This document shows positions 32,901 to 44,011 of a stretch of DNA of 64,000 nt, piece by piece (the first letter of the stretch is position 1; the number at the start of each line of letters is the position of its first letter). A program made the position numbers and the translations under genes. The notes under the pieces were generated by a model. The model was not told where the DNA came from, ran no database searches, and saw only the letters and a list, made by a program, of their open reading frames with translations. The stretch covers positions 47,182,001-47,246,000 of the forward strand of contig CM060731.1 in the NCBI GenBank assembly GCA_030704615.1. The letters run 5' to 3'. The DNA comes from Takakia lepidozioides. Its lineage: Eukaryota; Streptophyta; Takakiopsida; Takakiales; Takakiaceae.

Positions 32901-35900
32901 TCTCCTTCTTTAGCATATGCCTACATGGGCCATTCCCTGCAGCTCCTCTGGAGTAATGATCTCTGCATGGTAACTAGTGGATCCCTTCGGCTTGGGGGCA
33001 GCCCCTCTGCTCAAAGTGGGCAGTTGCATGCTTGACATTTGGTAGGAATGCCTTTGTGTTTAAATCTCGTCTGCTATAAATAACATCTCATTTTACAATT
33101 AATGCTCGTATTCCCCAGGGTAATTCCTGGGAGCTGGTTACTTTGCCAAAACTAGAGCTTCTTGTATAGTTTTGGGGTGAATCCCAGGATGGACATCTCA
33201 AGCTTAGGCTTGATTATCTGGCTGATGGGATCAAATTGAGACTTGGTAGCAGAGGTGCATTGAAGGTGACGATGTCTAAGAATGCTACATTCACAGCTAC
33301 AGTCTCACAGCAAATTGAACTCAGAGAAGTTCGCCCCTTGACCTGACATTGGTTATTCAATGAGAGGCTCAGGGAAGACAGTCAAGGATGGGGGCTTTAA
33401 ATGACACTTTCCAAGCCCTGGAAGAGGTTGACCCAGAATGGACTACTAGGGATGGCAAACCTAGTGGGTAAGCCAAGCCCAAAGGCCTATGCAAGAAGAC
33501 CCTGTCAGTCAGACCTGCCTGTAACAGTGAGGAGTTTTCTAAAGAATGGAAGGGTACAGTGGAAATAACTGTCTACAATCCAAGACAACCCAAAGGGATA
33601 CAACGTGCCCATTAGTTCTTCTGAGATTGCTGAAGCAATAGAACATCTAAAGGGCTATAAAGCTGGTGTGTCTGATACGATTGTCAAGCCTGGTGCGATC
33701 ATATGGTAGATGCCCTTGCACTCCTCTTTAACCTTATTTGGAAGACTGAAATGATACCCTTTCGCTGGAGAGAGGGTGTCAGTGTCAATCTGAGGTGACA
33801 GAGGACAGCCTGGGAAGTACCGTAGCATTACACTTCTTACCACAGTTTGCAAGTGTTCTGTAGGATAATAAGCACCCATCTTGAGGTTGATTTGGAGTCT
33901 GGAAGTGTTTTCCATGAAGGTGCGGCAGGCTTCCTGGGGGCTGTGTCAACCATGTCCCTGAGCTGGACTATTCAAGGAAGGAAAAAAGAAGGAAACCTAT
34001 AAGGAAACCTCTGTCCTAGAAGGAAACCTTCCTTCTACAAAGGTTTCCTTCCTTGACATCTTATGGTGCACGCGCTGACATGCTCTCTTTGAGCACCAAA
34101 AGCTGAATGGATTCTAAAGTTTTAGCATGATTGGAGTTGGCCAACCCACACGGCAGATGTGTACTCCAAGGCCTGATAACATTGCAAAGCATGGTCCTTT
34201 TAATTTACAGTGGGAAAATTAAGGGAGACCCAACATTTTGCGTTTAGCTGTTTGATCCACTTTTCGTATATGCGCATCACAGTTACAAGTTGGGAGGGAG
34301 ACTAGGGATCTCTTCACTGCCCCTTGTCCACTTGAGATCCTCACGATCATTGAAGGCCTGTTCTAACGTTGGCTTCTCGCCTCAACAGGTCAAAGTACCT
34401 TTTCACACAACCAAGCAACTCCTGAAGATTGGATGGGGTATGCCATATGCCCGCAAAGTCATCCGCACATAAGTGCTGGTATGGTGGCATCACCCACCTG
34501 TAACCCAAATCTCTCGCTTTCCACATTTTTAAGGGGCTGATAAACGAAAACATTGAAGAGCAGTGGGGAGAGGGTACAACCTTGAGCTACACCTTGGTCA
34601 ATGTCAAAGAAATTAGACTTCTCGCTATTGACCACAACACAAGCTTTGGTGTTCGCATACAGGTTGTGAACCATCCTCCACATCTTTCCCCTGGCCCCAG
34701 AAGCTTTAGAACAGCTGACGTGGCTGCTCAGGGCGAGTTTGGAGTACCACCCTTGAGCTCTCAACATGATGAGTTCAAGGTCAGATGGTACAGTCAGTTG
34801 AATCGCATGCCTCATACCAGCGACCCTATGATCAATATGTGAATATTAGGAAGGAAGAACTCACCCTGCTAGATGAATCTGACGTGGAGGCTGAAGTGTC
34901 TAAGGCCATGTCAAAAGCATGAAGAATGTCCGAACAAAACGAAGTTAGGCATAAAACTTCCCTGAACTCGTTTCCAGTTTGTGACATGGGTGAGGACTTT
35001 GAGGAAGATCTGAAGGGCGGACCTACCCTTGGCACTAGACTGAAAATTTAACCTCAGGATGGGGAACAATAAACAGATGCAGAGAGGAAAGGGAGATTGT
35101 CAACGCTCACTGGTGTGGGTGGCCTGAAGACAATATCCATTTTCTGATACAAGTCCGGGGTATTCTCATCAGAGACCGACCCTCTTCAGGACCATCAAGA
35201 ACATAGTCCCTGCACCTCTGTTCACCAACTTTCAATATCTCAAGGCTGAGTCTAAAGCGGTGGCCCTGTTGGGGTCTCATTGCTTGGTAGCCCACATACA
35301 GCAGATTGATGCTTGTGTGAAGGGCTTATACCACGGTAAGTCCCACTACTGGAGTGAGCCCCTCATGTCTATTCCCTCTTGTTCTGCTGGGCACGGGCAG
35401 GGTCTGTGGCCACAAGGCTATGATAAGCAACTTCTCAGGAGTGCATTCTATCTCTCTCTCTCTCTCTCTCTCCTTTTGTTCCCGCTCAAACTGGGCGCGG
35501 GGTCGATGGCCACAAGGCTACGGCAAACAACGTCTTAAGAGTACAATCTCTCTCTCTCTGATGAAAATGAAGTTAGGCAGAAAACTTTCCTGAACTTGTT
35601 TCCAGTCTGTGACATGGGGGAGGACATCATGGATGACCTCAAGGGTCTACCCACTCTCGGCACTAGAGGGCAGGAAGCCTACCTTTGAACAGCAAACAGA
35701 AGCAGAGAGGGATGGGAGAGTGCAATTGCCCGTTGTTGTTAGGCAGACACAATTCCCTCTCTCTCTCTCTCTCTCCAAGGTTTCTTGTTGTTCTCTTTTC
35801 TACATGCGCCCTCTGGGCCCCTGTGGATGTTTTAAAGTTTCTTTCTTTCTGTCTATCTTCCTGTCTTCAGTCCTGTTGACATAATTATTCTTTTGGTATT

Positions 35901-37080
35901 CTTCACCCTCCTCTGCTATTATAGATTCTGGTAACCAGTATTGAGTGAATTCCACCCACTGTTCACAGAGGGAACGGTCACTGAGTACATGTGTCTGGTT
36001 TCAGAAACCACTGACTGGCTACTCATTGTGCAGACTGTATAGAGTGGTGTCTGCGCCTATGTATCTGCGTTTCTTTGCCTCAGATCGGAGACACATGAAG
36101 GGAACAAATGGACATTGGCAAGCCCCTCCTCCACACTATGACTGTATTGCTGCGGAAGGTTTACCATTTTCCCAGAGCAAGTGTCTGTGATAGTGATGGA
36201 AGAGAGAAAGCAAAAGAGAGGGGGCAGAAAGGAAGATAAAGAGTAAGAGTACATATAACTGTACATTGACTCTTATATACGTGAGATCGAGTGGGGAGCT
36301 TGTGCAAGCCCAGGGACTTCACTTACCCCTTTATCTCTTCCTCCTCCTCTTCTCTGTCTTGTCTCTTCTTTTTCTTCTTCATTCTTATCCCCTCTCTTTG
36401 TTTAAGTGATAGCCAACAACATGACAGTTGTCCCGTACTTTCGGGAGCTGACAAAGTGGCTTGTCACTACCGTTCATGTTGTTCTTCTTCTTGGTCCATG
36501 GATTGGTGAGAGACAGTCACCAAGTCTAAACCACTATTCTCAGTTTATGGGTTCAAGATGAATCCTTGTTCATTGTTTTGTTTCTATCCATGTCTAATTT
36601 GTCCTTGCCTCTTTCTTTTTTCTTTTTCCTTGTCTCTGCTTTTCTTTTCTTTTCTTTTCTTTGCTGTTTGTTTCTGGTTTTCTCTTCCGAAAGTCCCTCC
36701 AGCCGTGGATCAGATTTTATCAATACTTCTTTTGGCTTGAAATTTTGATACCTATAAGGATATTGGCTCTTATATTATGGGTACTTGGAGTCTTTTACTG
36801 TTAGATGTAAGCACTAATTGATATCTCTCTGCAAATTCTTCAATGTTCAATTGAGATAAGCTGGTCTTAACAAGTAAACACTTAGAAAGCTATAACTTCT
36901 TTGCTTGGTGGGATCCATGTAGATGGAGTGAATCATAATCTGGAGGCATTCATAACAATGTCAGACGAGCAAGTATCGCTAAATCTGGAGGAGACAATAG
37001 AGCCATTGCTGCAACAAAAATTCGGTGTTGTCTTGAGTGAAGATGGTCTCCAGCAACTTTTCACAGAGAGTTGGGTCTGA
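26964..37080 (+). CDS. NTAQ1: NTAQ1, protein N-terminal glutamine amidohydrolase
   Basis: Deamidates N-terminal Gln to Glu, a tertiary step of the Arg/N-degron pathway in cytosol and nucleus. Six exons: 26964-27061, 27619-27724, 27818-27895, 28422-28552, 36034-36158 and 36923-37080 (696 nt, 231 aa). The junctions keep phase. Family motifs are all present: YTPCYC|EENVYMLCK with catalytic Cys33, SDLFIVIISN, APLWRQK, VWDYHVICIQ with His89, VWDLDTTLPFPVPL with Asp107, RFFASDRRHMK, W(Q/L)APPPHYDCI and DGVNHNLEAFI. The length is near the family norm. Intron 4 is 7481 bp (28553-36033). It contains the LINE cluster and the TRIM, and its donor GTCTCTCC runs straight into a CT repeat. Intron 5 (36159-36922) is pyrimidine-rich with no insert recognised. 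Confidence 0.93.
28610..31540 (+). mobile_element. non-LTR retrotransposon (LINE), 5'-truncated, frameshifted
   Basis: A LINE copy in the sense orientation inside NTAQ1 intron 4. It starts within the C-terminal end of an apurinic-type endonuclease (TSDHFLVW near 28663). It then covers reverse transcriptase (YKAGGPDGI, FLDVKKAYDTVWRDG, DQGVAQGCTLSPLLF, LMFADDF near 30175-30195) and a C-terminal CCHC knuckle (CNCPLCGQSEDSIHFLIHC, about 31134-31190). Two frameshifts break the frame, near 29663 and near 30515; otherwise it is well preserved, so the copy is fairly young but dead. The 3' end is a conserved GGCCACAAGGCTACGGCAAA block followed by GAGTACAATCTCTCCCTCC, a CT tail instead of poly(A). Confidence 0.88.
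31690..31760 (-). tRNA. tRNA-like sequence inside TRIM 3' LTR
   Basis: The 71 nt fit tRNA architecture exactly: acceptor 7, D stem GCTC/GAGC, anticodon stem 5, variable 5, T stem CTAGG/CCTAG with TTCAATC loop, acceptor 7. The A box is TAGCTCAGTGG and the B box GGTTCAATCC. The acceptor has one A-A mismatch, the anticodon stem has an A-G closing mismatch, and the loop CCGGAAT has C at position 33 where tRNAs have U. It is therefore a tRNA-like promoter module and not a confident tRNA gene. Confidence 0.45.
31910..31980 (-). tRNA. tRNA-like sequence inside TRIM 5' LTR
   Basis: Same tRNA-like module as at 31690-31760, in the other LTR. A G-to-A change in the 3' acceptor strand adds a second mismatch. 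The A and B boxes are intact. In the element's orientation this copy lies upstream of the primer-binding site, where a Pol III transcript could start. Confidence 0.45.
32406..33516. other. intronic sequence with weak LINE traces
   Basis: Part of NTAQ1 intron 4. A decayed LINE 3'-end block (GGGGTCAATGGCCGTAACGCTAT) lies near 32674. Otherwise I recognise nothing. Confidence 0.35.
33517..33990 (+). pseudogene. degenerate LINE reverse-transcriptase fragment
   Basis: A decayed copy of the same LINE. It matches copy 1 from about 29340 to 29840 (stretches such as CCCATTAGTTCTTCTGAGATTG and the TTCGCTGG segment), but has many indels and stops. It ends at a GGAAACC-rich segment with internal hairpins (about 33987-34060). 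Confidence 0.75.
34345..34700 (-). pseudogene. inverted LINE reverse-transcriptase fragment
   Basis: On the minus strand this matches the central RT part of copy 1 (MWR(V/M)VHNLYA, DIDQGVAQGCTLSPLL), with stops further on. It is inverted relative to the other copies and joins a plus-strand fragment at about 34705, so a rearrangement occurred here. Confidence 0.8.
34705..35775 (+). mobile_element. three further LINE 3' fragments in tandem with CT tails
   Basis: Fragment a (34705 to about 35470) resumes the LINE at the sequence encoding (V/A)AA/VRGEFG and ends with the GGCCACAAGGCTA block and a long (CT)n. Fragment b (about 35471-35560) is only the last 90 bp, again ending in (TC)n. Fragment c (about 35561-35775) covers the VCDMGEDI to knuckle part and stops at another (CT)n run. 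All three point the same way as copies 1 and 2. Confidence 0.78.
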
Positions 37081-38390
37081 CTAGGTCCCAGTGTTACAGA
37101 ATTATGCTACCCCTGCATGACAGGAGATCTCTGTAGTAACCTTTCTCCACCTTGGCTGCGATGCTCAAGTGTATCCAGGACAATCAAGATTCATTGGTCG
37201 CAATGCAAATGTTGTTTCTGAGGGGCATTATTAGATTTGCGTTGATTCTGATGGCCTGCACTGCCTTGTTTCAGTATCTGGACTAGGGAATTTCCATGTC
37301 AATATCTCCCATTAAGATTATTGGCCCTCCTGGTTTGCACTGCATGAGGATGGCAGTAGTGATGCCCAATCAGCCTTTACCCATACGTATGCTGGCTATG
37401 TGGACCCCAAATGGTGTTCACTCTGTTGGAGATACTCAAAAGTTCAAGGTATTTCAAAGCCAGAAGCTAAAGGTGGAGTCATGAAATGTCTGTTGTGGGA
37501 GAGGGAGACATAGAGAGAAGAGATCTGCAGGTCAGGCACTTCTCCATACAGCGATCCCCAACCAAGGCAATTTCACATTTTTTTCCAAGGGAGCAGAAGG
37601 AAGAGAGGACAAAGGGACTACAAAACTGATCTTGGAAGTACTCGGAAAAAAAGGACATTTGATCTTATTCTTTCACTTTTGACTGAGTTGTGGTCATCTG
37701 TGAAGGGGAGACAGCAGCTTGGAAGGAGCGCGTCACACTGTGCAGGCAGAGGTACATGTAGAAGATATGACATGCAGCATCAGGAACAGCTCATCCACAT
37801 AACAATCTCACATCCAGCTGACAAAATACACAAGATGCCAAATCTGTACACCAGGTTGTACATCTCCCTTTTACTGAAGTAAGACAACCTTATACCGTCA
37901 ACCCTTGGTCTATCTCATCAGCAGGTCTCAGCAGAAGAGAGGGTAGCCACATTCCTTAATGATCTCAGACCCTCATCCTGCAACGGCCATGATGTAGTCA
38001 GCAGTCCTTAGATTAGCTGTACAGGTGCATGAACCAACTTATAGCTGTCATGGTTTCCCGCCGTCAATACAGGAATGGCTCGTGTTAGGTTTGGATGGAA
38101 AAGGAGAAGATCTGACGCTTTGGTCACCACAGAACTACAATGATGCATAGGCTGTTTGTCTGATCCATTAGAAACCCTCCTTAAAAGCTTTGTGATGAAG
38201 TGCCATGGAACAAATGTCTAGGCAGTTTCGTGACAGACAACGTGTTGAAAGATCATCCTTCTTGAGCCTGCACAGGATGCCAGGGAGGGTAGATTGCTGA
38301 GCCACAAGTTGCTCAGTCTCCTTCTCTTTTAGTTTTCATTTGTCCTTTTTGGTCTTCTATGGAGTGCCCTGTTTGACAGGCTCACACGCG
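37081..38390. other. NTAQ1 3' flank, nothing recognised
   Basis: About 1.3 kb without a recognised gene, RNA or repeat. It includes the NTAQ1 3' UTR, whose end I cannot place. Confidence 0.4.
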
Positions 38391-39480
38391 GCCAATGCCT
38401 GTATGTTGCGCTCTACATGAATCTCCCGATCACTGAGTGGTGCAAGAGCGGCAGCGTTGTCATTATGATTCTCTTAGGTCAACTCATGGAGGTGGGGGAC
38501 ACCCCTTGCAGATAGCATCCATATTCTGGAAAATGTCTGGAAAATGTACAGGGCTGATCCCGTCCTGCAAAATATCCGCTATAAACCTTGTAAGTTGATT
38601 TTCAGGGTCGGACTAGATATGAAGAAATCAAGAATGGCACTCAAGACATTTTCAAGGATAACAACATTCCGATCGAACATATCTATTGCATAAACAACAC
38701 AGATGATTGACTATAAGTATATTGACAGAAACGTTGTAGGTCTAGGGATACCCTCACTTTCTCTAGTAATAGTGCACACAACTATGAACAAAACAAAGCA
38801 CTCCAGTCAACGATGGTGGTTCTCAGCACCTGCAAATACTGTTTGGCCTAAGGTTTTATTTTTATTTTTTATTCTATTCTATTCTATTCTTATCTGCACC
38901 TTATGTACGTCCATTTGCCTTGATCGTTGATGATCGTGGATTTGGCCTCATGCAGCTAAGGGGCGCAAAAAAACAAAACAAAACAAAACACAACACAACT
39001 TAGATCAACAGTTACATGTATAGTTGTTGGGAACCATGATCCTTGATGATCGTGGTAGCACTACCTTCTACAGTGTTGTGTTTCGTTCATATTTGTGTGC
39101 ATTGATAGTGGAAAAAATAAGAGTCTCCATGTCTACAACCTTTTTGTCAGTCTACTTATAGTCCATCATGTTTGTTGTTTCGACAACATATATGTTCGGA
39201 ATCTCTTCATCTTTGAATAAGTCCTGAGTGGTATTTTTTGATTTCTTGGTATCTGCAGCAACCCTGGGAATCAACATACGATGTTTACAACAGATATTTT
39301 ATAGGACTAAAGTCCTCCTACATATTTTCCAGAATGTGGATGGTACTAAGGACTGTCCCCTCGATGAGTTGACCTAAAAAGAATCATAATGACAACGCTG
39401 CCATTTTGGCACCACTCAGTGATGGGGAGATTCATGAGCGCAACATATATATGTATATAATTTCTATTGCCTTAGGTGCA
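38391..39480. repeat. large inverted repeat, about 400-bp arms
   Basis: Arm 1 (about 38391-38805, plus) and arm 2 (about 39060-39480, read on minus) share long matching stretches. Both encode the peptide NLPITEWC followed by GSVVIMIL, and QD(I/L)FKD with IP downstream. Identity looks like roughly 70-80 percent by eye. The spacer of about 250 bp has AT-rich pentamer runs (TTCTA and AAAAC). The shared open peptide suggests the arms derive from a coding sequence, which I do not recognise. Confidence 0.65.
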
Positions 39481-40269
39481 AAGGCCAAAACCACGATTGT
39501 GGCTTTTTTTGCTACAAGGCAGTACATACTTTTATCCATGGACCCCAACTTCACCAACATGAAGATGAATATAGACAAACAACAGATACTGCCACGATCG
39601 TGGCAAATGGACTTTAGTCCTTATCGTGGCCCGCCTGACATGATCACATCTTTCCTATCAAACACATGAAATATGCAAATTGAATTTAAAAATTGCAAAT
39701 AAAAATTGCAAAGTACAAATTCTTTTCTACAATCCGGAATATTTACGATCACGATCGTGGAATTCCCCTTTGTTTCACATCTTCAATGTGTCATCTGTAA
39801 AGAAATGAATTTGTAAGAAAAAATGTGTCCTCATCATAGTCATTTCTCCGTAGAGTTGTCATTTGACTTGTTGATGTCACCATCCCTAGAGAACTCTATG
39901 TAGAATCAGTGCTGCCACACCAGCCTCTTCCATTTCTAAATGTAGGTCTCTAGTGTCACTTTCGGGGCAACCATGGTAACATGGTAATCTTTCAGCTACT
40001 GGGCCAAAACGAGGAGTGAACCGATGCACTGTGGGTACACCTTTGCAATCCAGTGTTGCCCATTTCGAAGATGAAGAGAAGTTTGGTTCCTGCAAATTAT
40101 AACGAAAGACACCCCTTCTGGTTAGATGGGGATGCTCATCGGCCCGATAGAGACAACTTCTCACTCCATCGAATTTATCCACTCCACACAGTTTCATCTG
40201 TAAATACATTTGCTAGTGGATCGTCTTTTAGCCAACCCATTATTTCATTTCCAACTAGTACAGTTGGGG
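39481..40269. other. intergenic, with CCACGATCGTGG-type palindromes
   Basis: GCCACGATCGTGGC (39592-39605) is a perfect 14-nt palindrome. Near copies occur at about 39492 (CCACGATTGTGG) and 39748 (TCACGATCGTGGA), and ATGATCGTGG occurs at about 38931 and 39046. No gene is recognised. A minus-strand frame at 39886-40209 has no known domain. Confidence 0.4.
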
Positions 40270-41366
40270 GATTGCTCAAGCGTGAGCAGAATCGTGAGCG
40301 GAAAATTCCATGATCAGAATTCTGCTCACGCTCCAGGATCTGCTCACCTAGTATAACATGCATACCGACAAGCTCGTTATGGATTAATGATAGATGAATG
40401 GCGGAGAATGTCTATTGGACGAATGTCACATGGATGAATGTAGTAAGTGGATGAATGGAAAAATACAAAGCAGTTTTTTAGTACTAGTTGCCAAATCCCC
40501 CGAGCTCCAGAGTGAATCCCTGCCAGTCTTGGTAGTCTTGCTTGCAAATCAACTATGAAAGTGCAGTTTGTATGTCTGCATTGTCAATAAGGAGATGACA
40601 TTGCTTTGTCATATTGAGGAGGGTTGAGGTTGTCATTTTCCCAGATATCCAAGGTCGAGAGAAATGATCACACCCAATTGCAAAGAAGGTGAAGAGGCAA
40701 TTTGGTGTTTTAATCAAAATCGTTTGAAAACAGTCGATTCATTTCGACGAAGAATATCCTCTGCTACAAGAGTTAGTGTCCAAAACGAAGGCACAACTGT
40801 CAATGAAGACACTCGCCCTGCTCTGCACAAAACCATCTATGTCGTAAAGCACAGGAGGGGGAGATGAGAGGAGACTAAATCGCCCGCTGCAGCCTCCGCA
40901 TAACATGACAACTCAAATGACGTCACCTTAATCTTGCACCTTAATCCGTTTTTTTTTTTTTCCCGAATGTGCTAGATTAAGGTGGCGTTGACGCCACCTT
41001 AATCTGGCTGGTCGTGTGCTATTTGGGATGAATAGCATCTACAAATTGCTCGGACTACATAACTTATGATTCATTGTCATGTCCTTCTTCCAGGTGACCA
41101 GAAATCTAGGTCTTTTGCTTGCAAAGTAGGGGTTGGGTTCATTTGTAAGTTTTCTATTTTTTTTATTTATTTTTCCCCGAATGTTTATGACACCTTAATC
41201 TGGCTGGTCTTCTGGTGTGCTATTTGGGGTGAATGGCATCTACAAAATTGCTCAGACTACATAATTTATGATTCGTTGTCATGTCCTTTTTCTTGGTGAC
41301 TAGAAATCCATGTTGGGTAAACGCCACGTCTTTTGCTTGCAAAGTAGGGGTTGGGTTCATTTGCAA

Positions 41367-41425
<59 letters not shown>

Positions 41426-42145
41426 TTTCCCGAATGTGCCAGATTAAGGTATCGTTGATTAAGGTGGCGTCAACGACACCTTAATCTGGCTGGTCTTCTG
41501 GTGTGCTATTTGGGGTGAATGACATCTGCAAATTGCTCGGACTACATAACTTATGATTCGTTGTCATGACTTTCTTCCAGGTGACCAGAAATCCATGCTG
41601 GGTAAATGCCTCATCTTTTGCTTGCAAAGCAGGGGTTGGGTTCATTTGCAAGTTTCCCAAAAAACAAAAACAAAAAATATATATTTTATATTTTATTTTT
41701 TTCCCTTGAATGTGCATGGCGTTGACGCCAGCTTAATCTGGCTGGTCTTCTGGGCTGGAATTAAGCCTCCGCCAAATTAAAATACACTTATTTAAACTCA
41801 ACAACACATGGATCCCTGTGCACATGCTGAACGGTAAGATACATGTTGTTGCAGTCATCCATGGTTCACTCGTCTGGGCAATTTTTCATCCGACACTCAT
41901 CCCACGTTCATCCAACGTTCATCACAGATAAATTCATCCGTCAGTTTTTCATCGCACATTCGTGCCTTATTGTCGTCATAGAGGCTGTCTGTCTTCGGTT
42001 AGGAGATTGCGTCCTTGCAGTGGAGTTTGCGTCCATGGCAATAGGCCCATTTTTTCGCTCGGTTTTAGGGTCCGCATCACTAATCTGCTCACGCTTACAA
42101 TCTACTCACGCTTAAGGGAATCTGCTCACGGGTTCTGCTCACACG
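40270..42145. mobile_element. possible foldback-like element with subrepeat arms
   Basis: The left side has CTGCTCACG-type repeats (40275-40350, both orientations) and then GGATGAATG-type repeats (about 40390-40460). The right side has the reverse order and strand: TTCATCC-type repeats (about 41880-41960), then CTGCTCACG-type repeats (about 42076-42145). This mirrored A-B...B'-A' order resembles foldback transposons, whose inverted ends are built of short repeats. The middle carries a tandem satellite (listed separately). No transposase is visible and target duplications were not identified. Confidence 0.4.
40975..41750 (+). repeat. three tandem units of about 240-290 bp, plus (TA)n
   Basis: Units begin with CACCTTAATCTGGCTGGTC at about 40997, 41191 and 41478, and each ends in TGGGTTCATTTG(C/T)AAGTTT and an AT-rich run. 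A fourth partial start lies at about 41730. A 14-bp-arm palindrome (GATTAAGGTGGCGT/ACGCCACCTTAATC) lies at about 40974-41003 and a decayed copy at about 41458. (TA)n runs from about 41371 to 41420. Short frames across the units are not supported as genes. Confidence 0.75.
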
Positions 42146-42899
42146 GTAGGTGCCCTCGTACAGTTGATTATGTGGAAGACATTATGCTAGCTGTGAAAGA
42201 GTCCATTTGTCCCGACGTTGTGTGGCACATAGACCGGATTCAAGTGGGGTCTAGGGTGGGTAATTGTATAATTATTTGGGCGGATCCTTTTGTCAAGTGT
42301 CATTCAAAGATATAGCAAGAAACACTACCGGCACTCTTGCTCCAACGTACACATGGTTGTTTCGACCATTCGGGACGAGATTATCAGCGATCATGCTTTC
42401 CCCCTCTCATGATGGATACACGATATTCTCCGGAATTTTTCGGTCATTATGATATTTTTCGCGGTATTAGGCCTTCATATTTATATCCTCGGGTAGGCCC
42501 TCTTTCTTAGTGGGTGAAGTGTGAGCCTAGCTCACAAGCTCACCGTAGCTACGCTGGTGATTAGGCCAGTGGTCTGACAAGTCAAAAAATCAGCAGTCGT
42601 TGCACCACTCGCAACTCGAACTGATCATCAGGGACAAAGCTCTCAACAATATAGCACCCGCCCCGTGGGTCAGAAATATAGTAAGGCTAAACGCATCTAT
42701 AAGATCACTAGAGATTAGAGGATCAGAGAGTGACAATACAAATATGGATTTTTTCAAACCAAGTTCTTGCCACTTAAGACCCTCAATGTTTAAGAACTTG
42801 TGCTTCACTTCAGCAGGTTGTAACTATTCAAGCCTTGTTTACTGCTTGCACTTCCTCCACCACAGCCGTTGGGTCACTGATCCACCATGACACCCTCGC
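42146..42899. other. intergenic, nothing recognised
   Basis: I see no coding motif, RNA gene or clear repeat here. Confidence 0.35.
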
Positions 42900-42934
42900 A
42901 AGGTGTTGGAAGATAATTTATCTTCCAACACCTT
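42900..42934. repeat. perfect 17-bp-arm palindrome with LTR-like ends
   Basis: The two 17-nt arms (42900-42916 and 42918-42934) are exact reverse complements around one T. Each contains TGTTGGAAGATAA or its complement, with the TGTTGG/CCAACA signature of LTR termini. Confidence 0.85.
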
Positions 42935-44011
42935 TCGTTCAAATGTGGATGTCACGTATAAGATGGGCAGTTGGGCCTTAGTGCTCAATCTTTGGCACCT
43001 CCTTCTATTTAGCTTTGCTTTAGGGTTTGTTATTTCTACTGTTGCACTCCCAATTCGTTTTGGCTTGTGCTTTAAGGCCTGAATTCTCTGGTCATGAGAT
43101 GTACCAAATGAGGTAAGGATTTAGTTACATGAGATCTTCAGAGGCAGACACTCGTGTTCACCATTAGTAACACCCATGGGTCCCTACTTACGTGTAATTC
43201 GTGGACGATCATGTGCATGCGGCGCTACTCTAGAAATGATAAACATGACGTTCACCAACATGGATTCCTCAGAACTTAGAAGTTCTGCAAACAAATTCTC
43301 TAGCACCTCTTTTCCCACAAATCGTGGATGTTCAAGGAGCTGTGTGTTAGAGGTGGGGTCTCTTGCTACACCATACATGGAGGTGTTCAAAAATCTAGAT
43401 AGAACAACAAAGAGGAAAGAGGATTGTATAGAAGCTCTCCACCCAACCATAGAAGCACACAGCATGAACAAATGATTTGTGGCTTTACCCCCGAGTTTCT
43501 TATATAGTTCTAGCTAGGCTAAAAGCAATCTCTAAAAACTTGCTTTTTAGACCTACTTTTACTATATGTATAGACTTAAGCAAAGTCAGAATTGGCAAAA
43601 GTCTAAAGGAAGGCTAGAGCCAAGTAACGCAAAGAGTAAATGTTAAGTAGTCCCATAATGAACTAGCTTTAATTTTAAGACAAAAGCCTTTCGAGAGTTA
43701 CTTTTAATGTCCCTAACTTTATCTATAAGTCAAGTTGTAGATTCGTTGAATATGGAGCTGTTTTCCAACACCCTCTCTCAGCGAGATAATCACGTAATCT
43801 CAATCTTCCAATGTCTCTGGAGACATTATACCAAGTTCAAGTGAACAGTTGATGTGTTTTGGCTTTGGTAGGCTCTTTGTCAAAACATCAGCCATCATGT
43901 CTTCTGTAGGGCGATAGACCATTTCGATTTCACCTTTGCCTACAATCTCTCAGATGTACTAATGCTGAACCTCAATGTGCTTAATTCTCGAATGGTATTT
44001 TGGGTTTTGAC

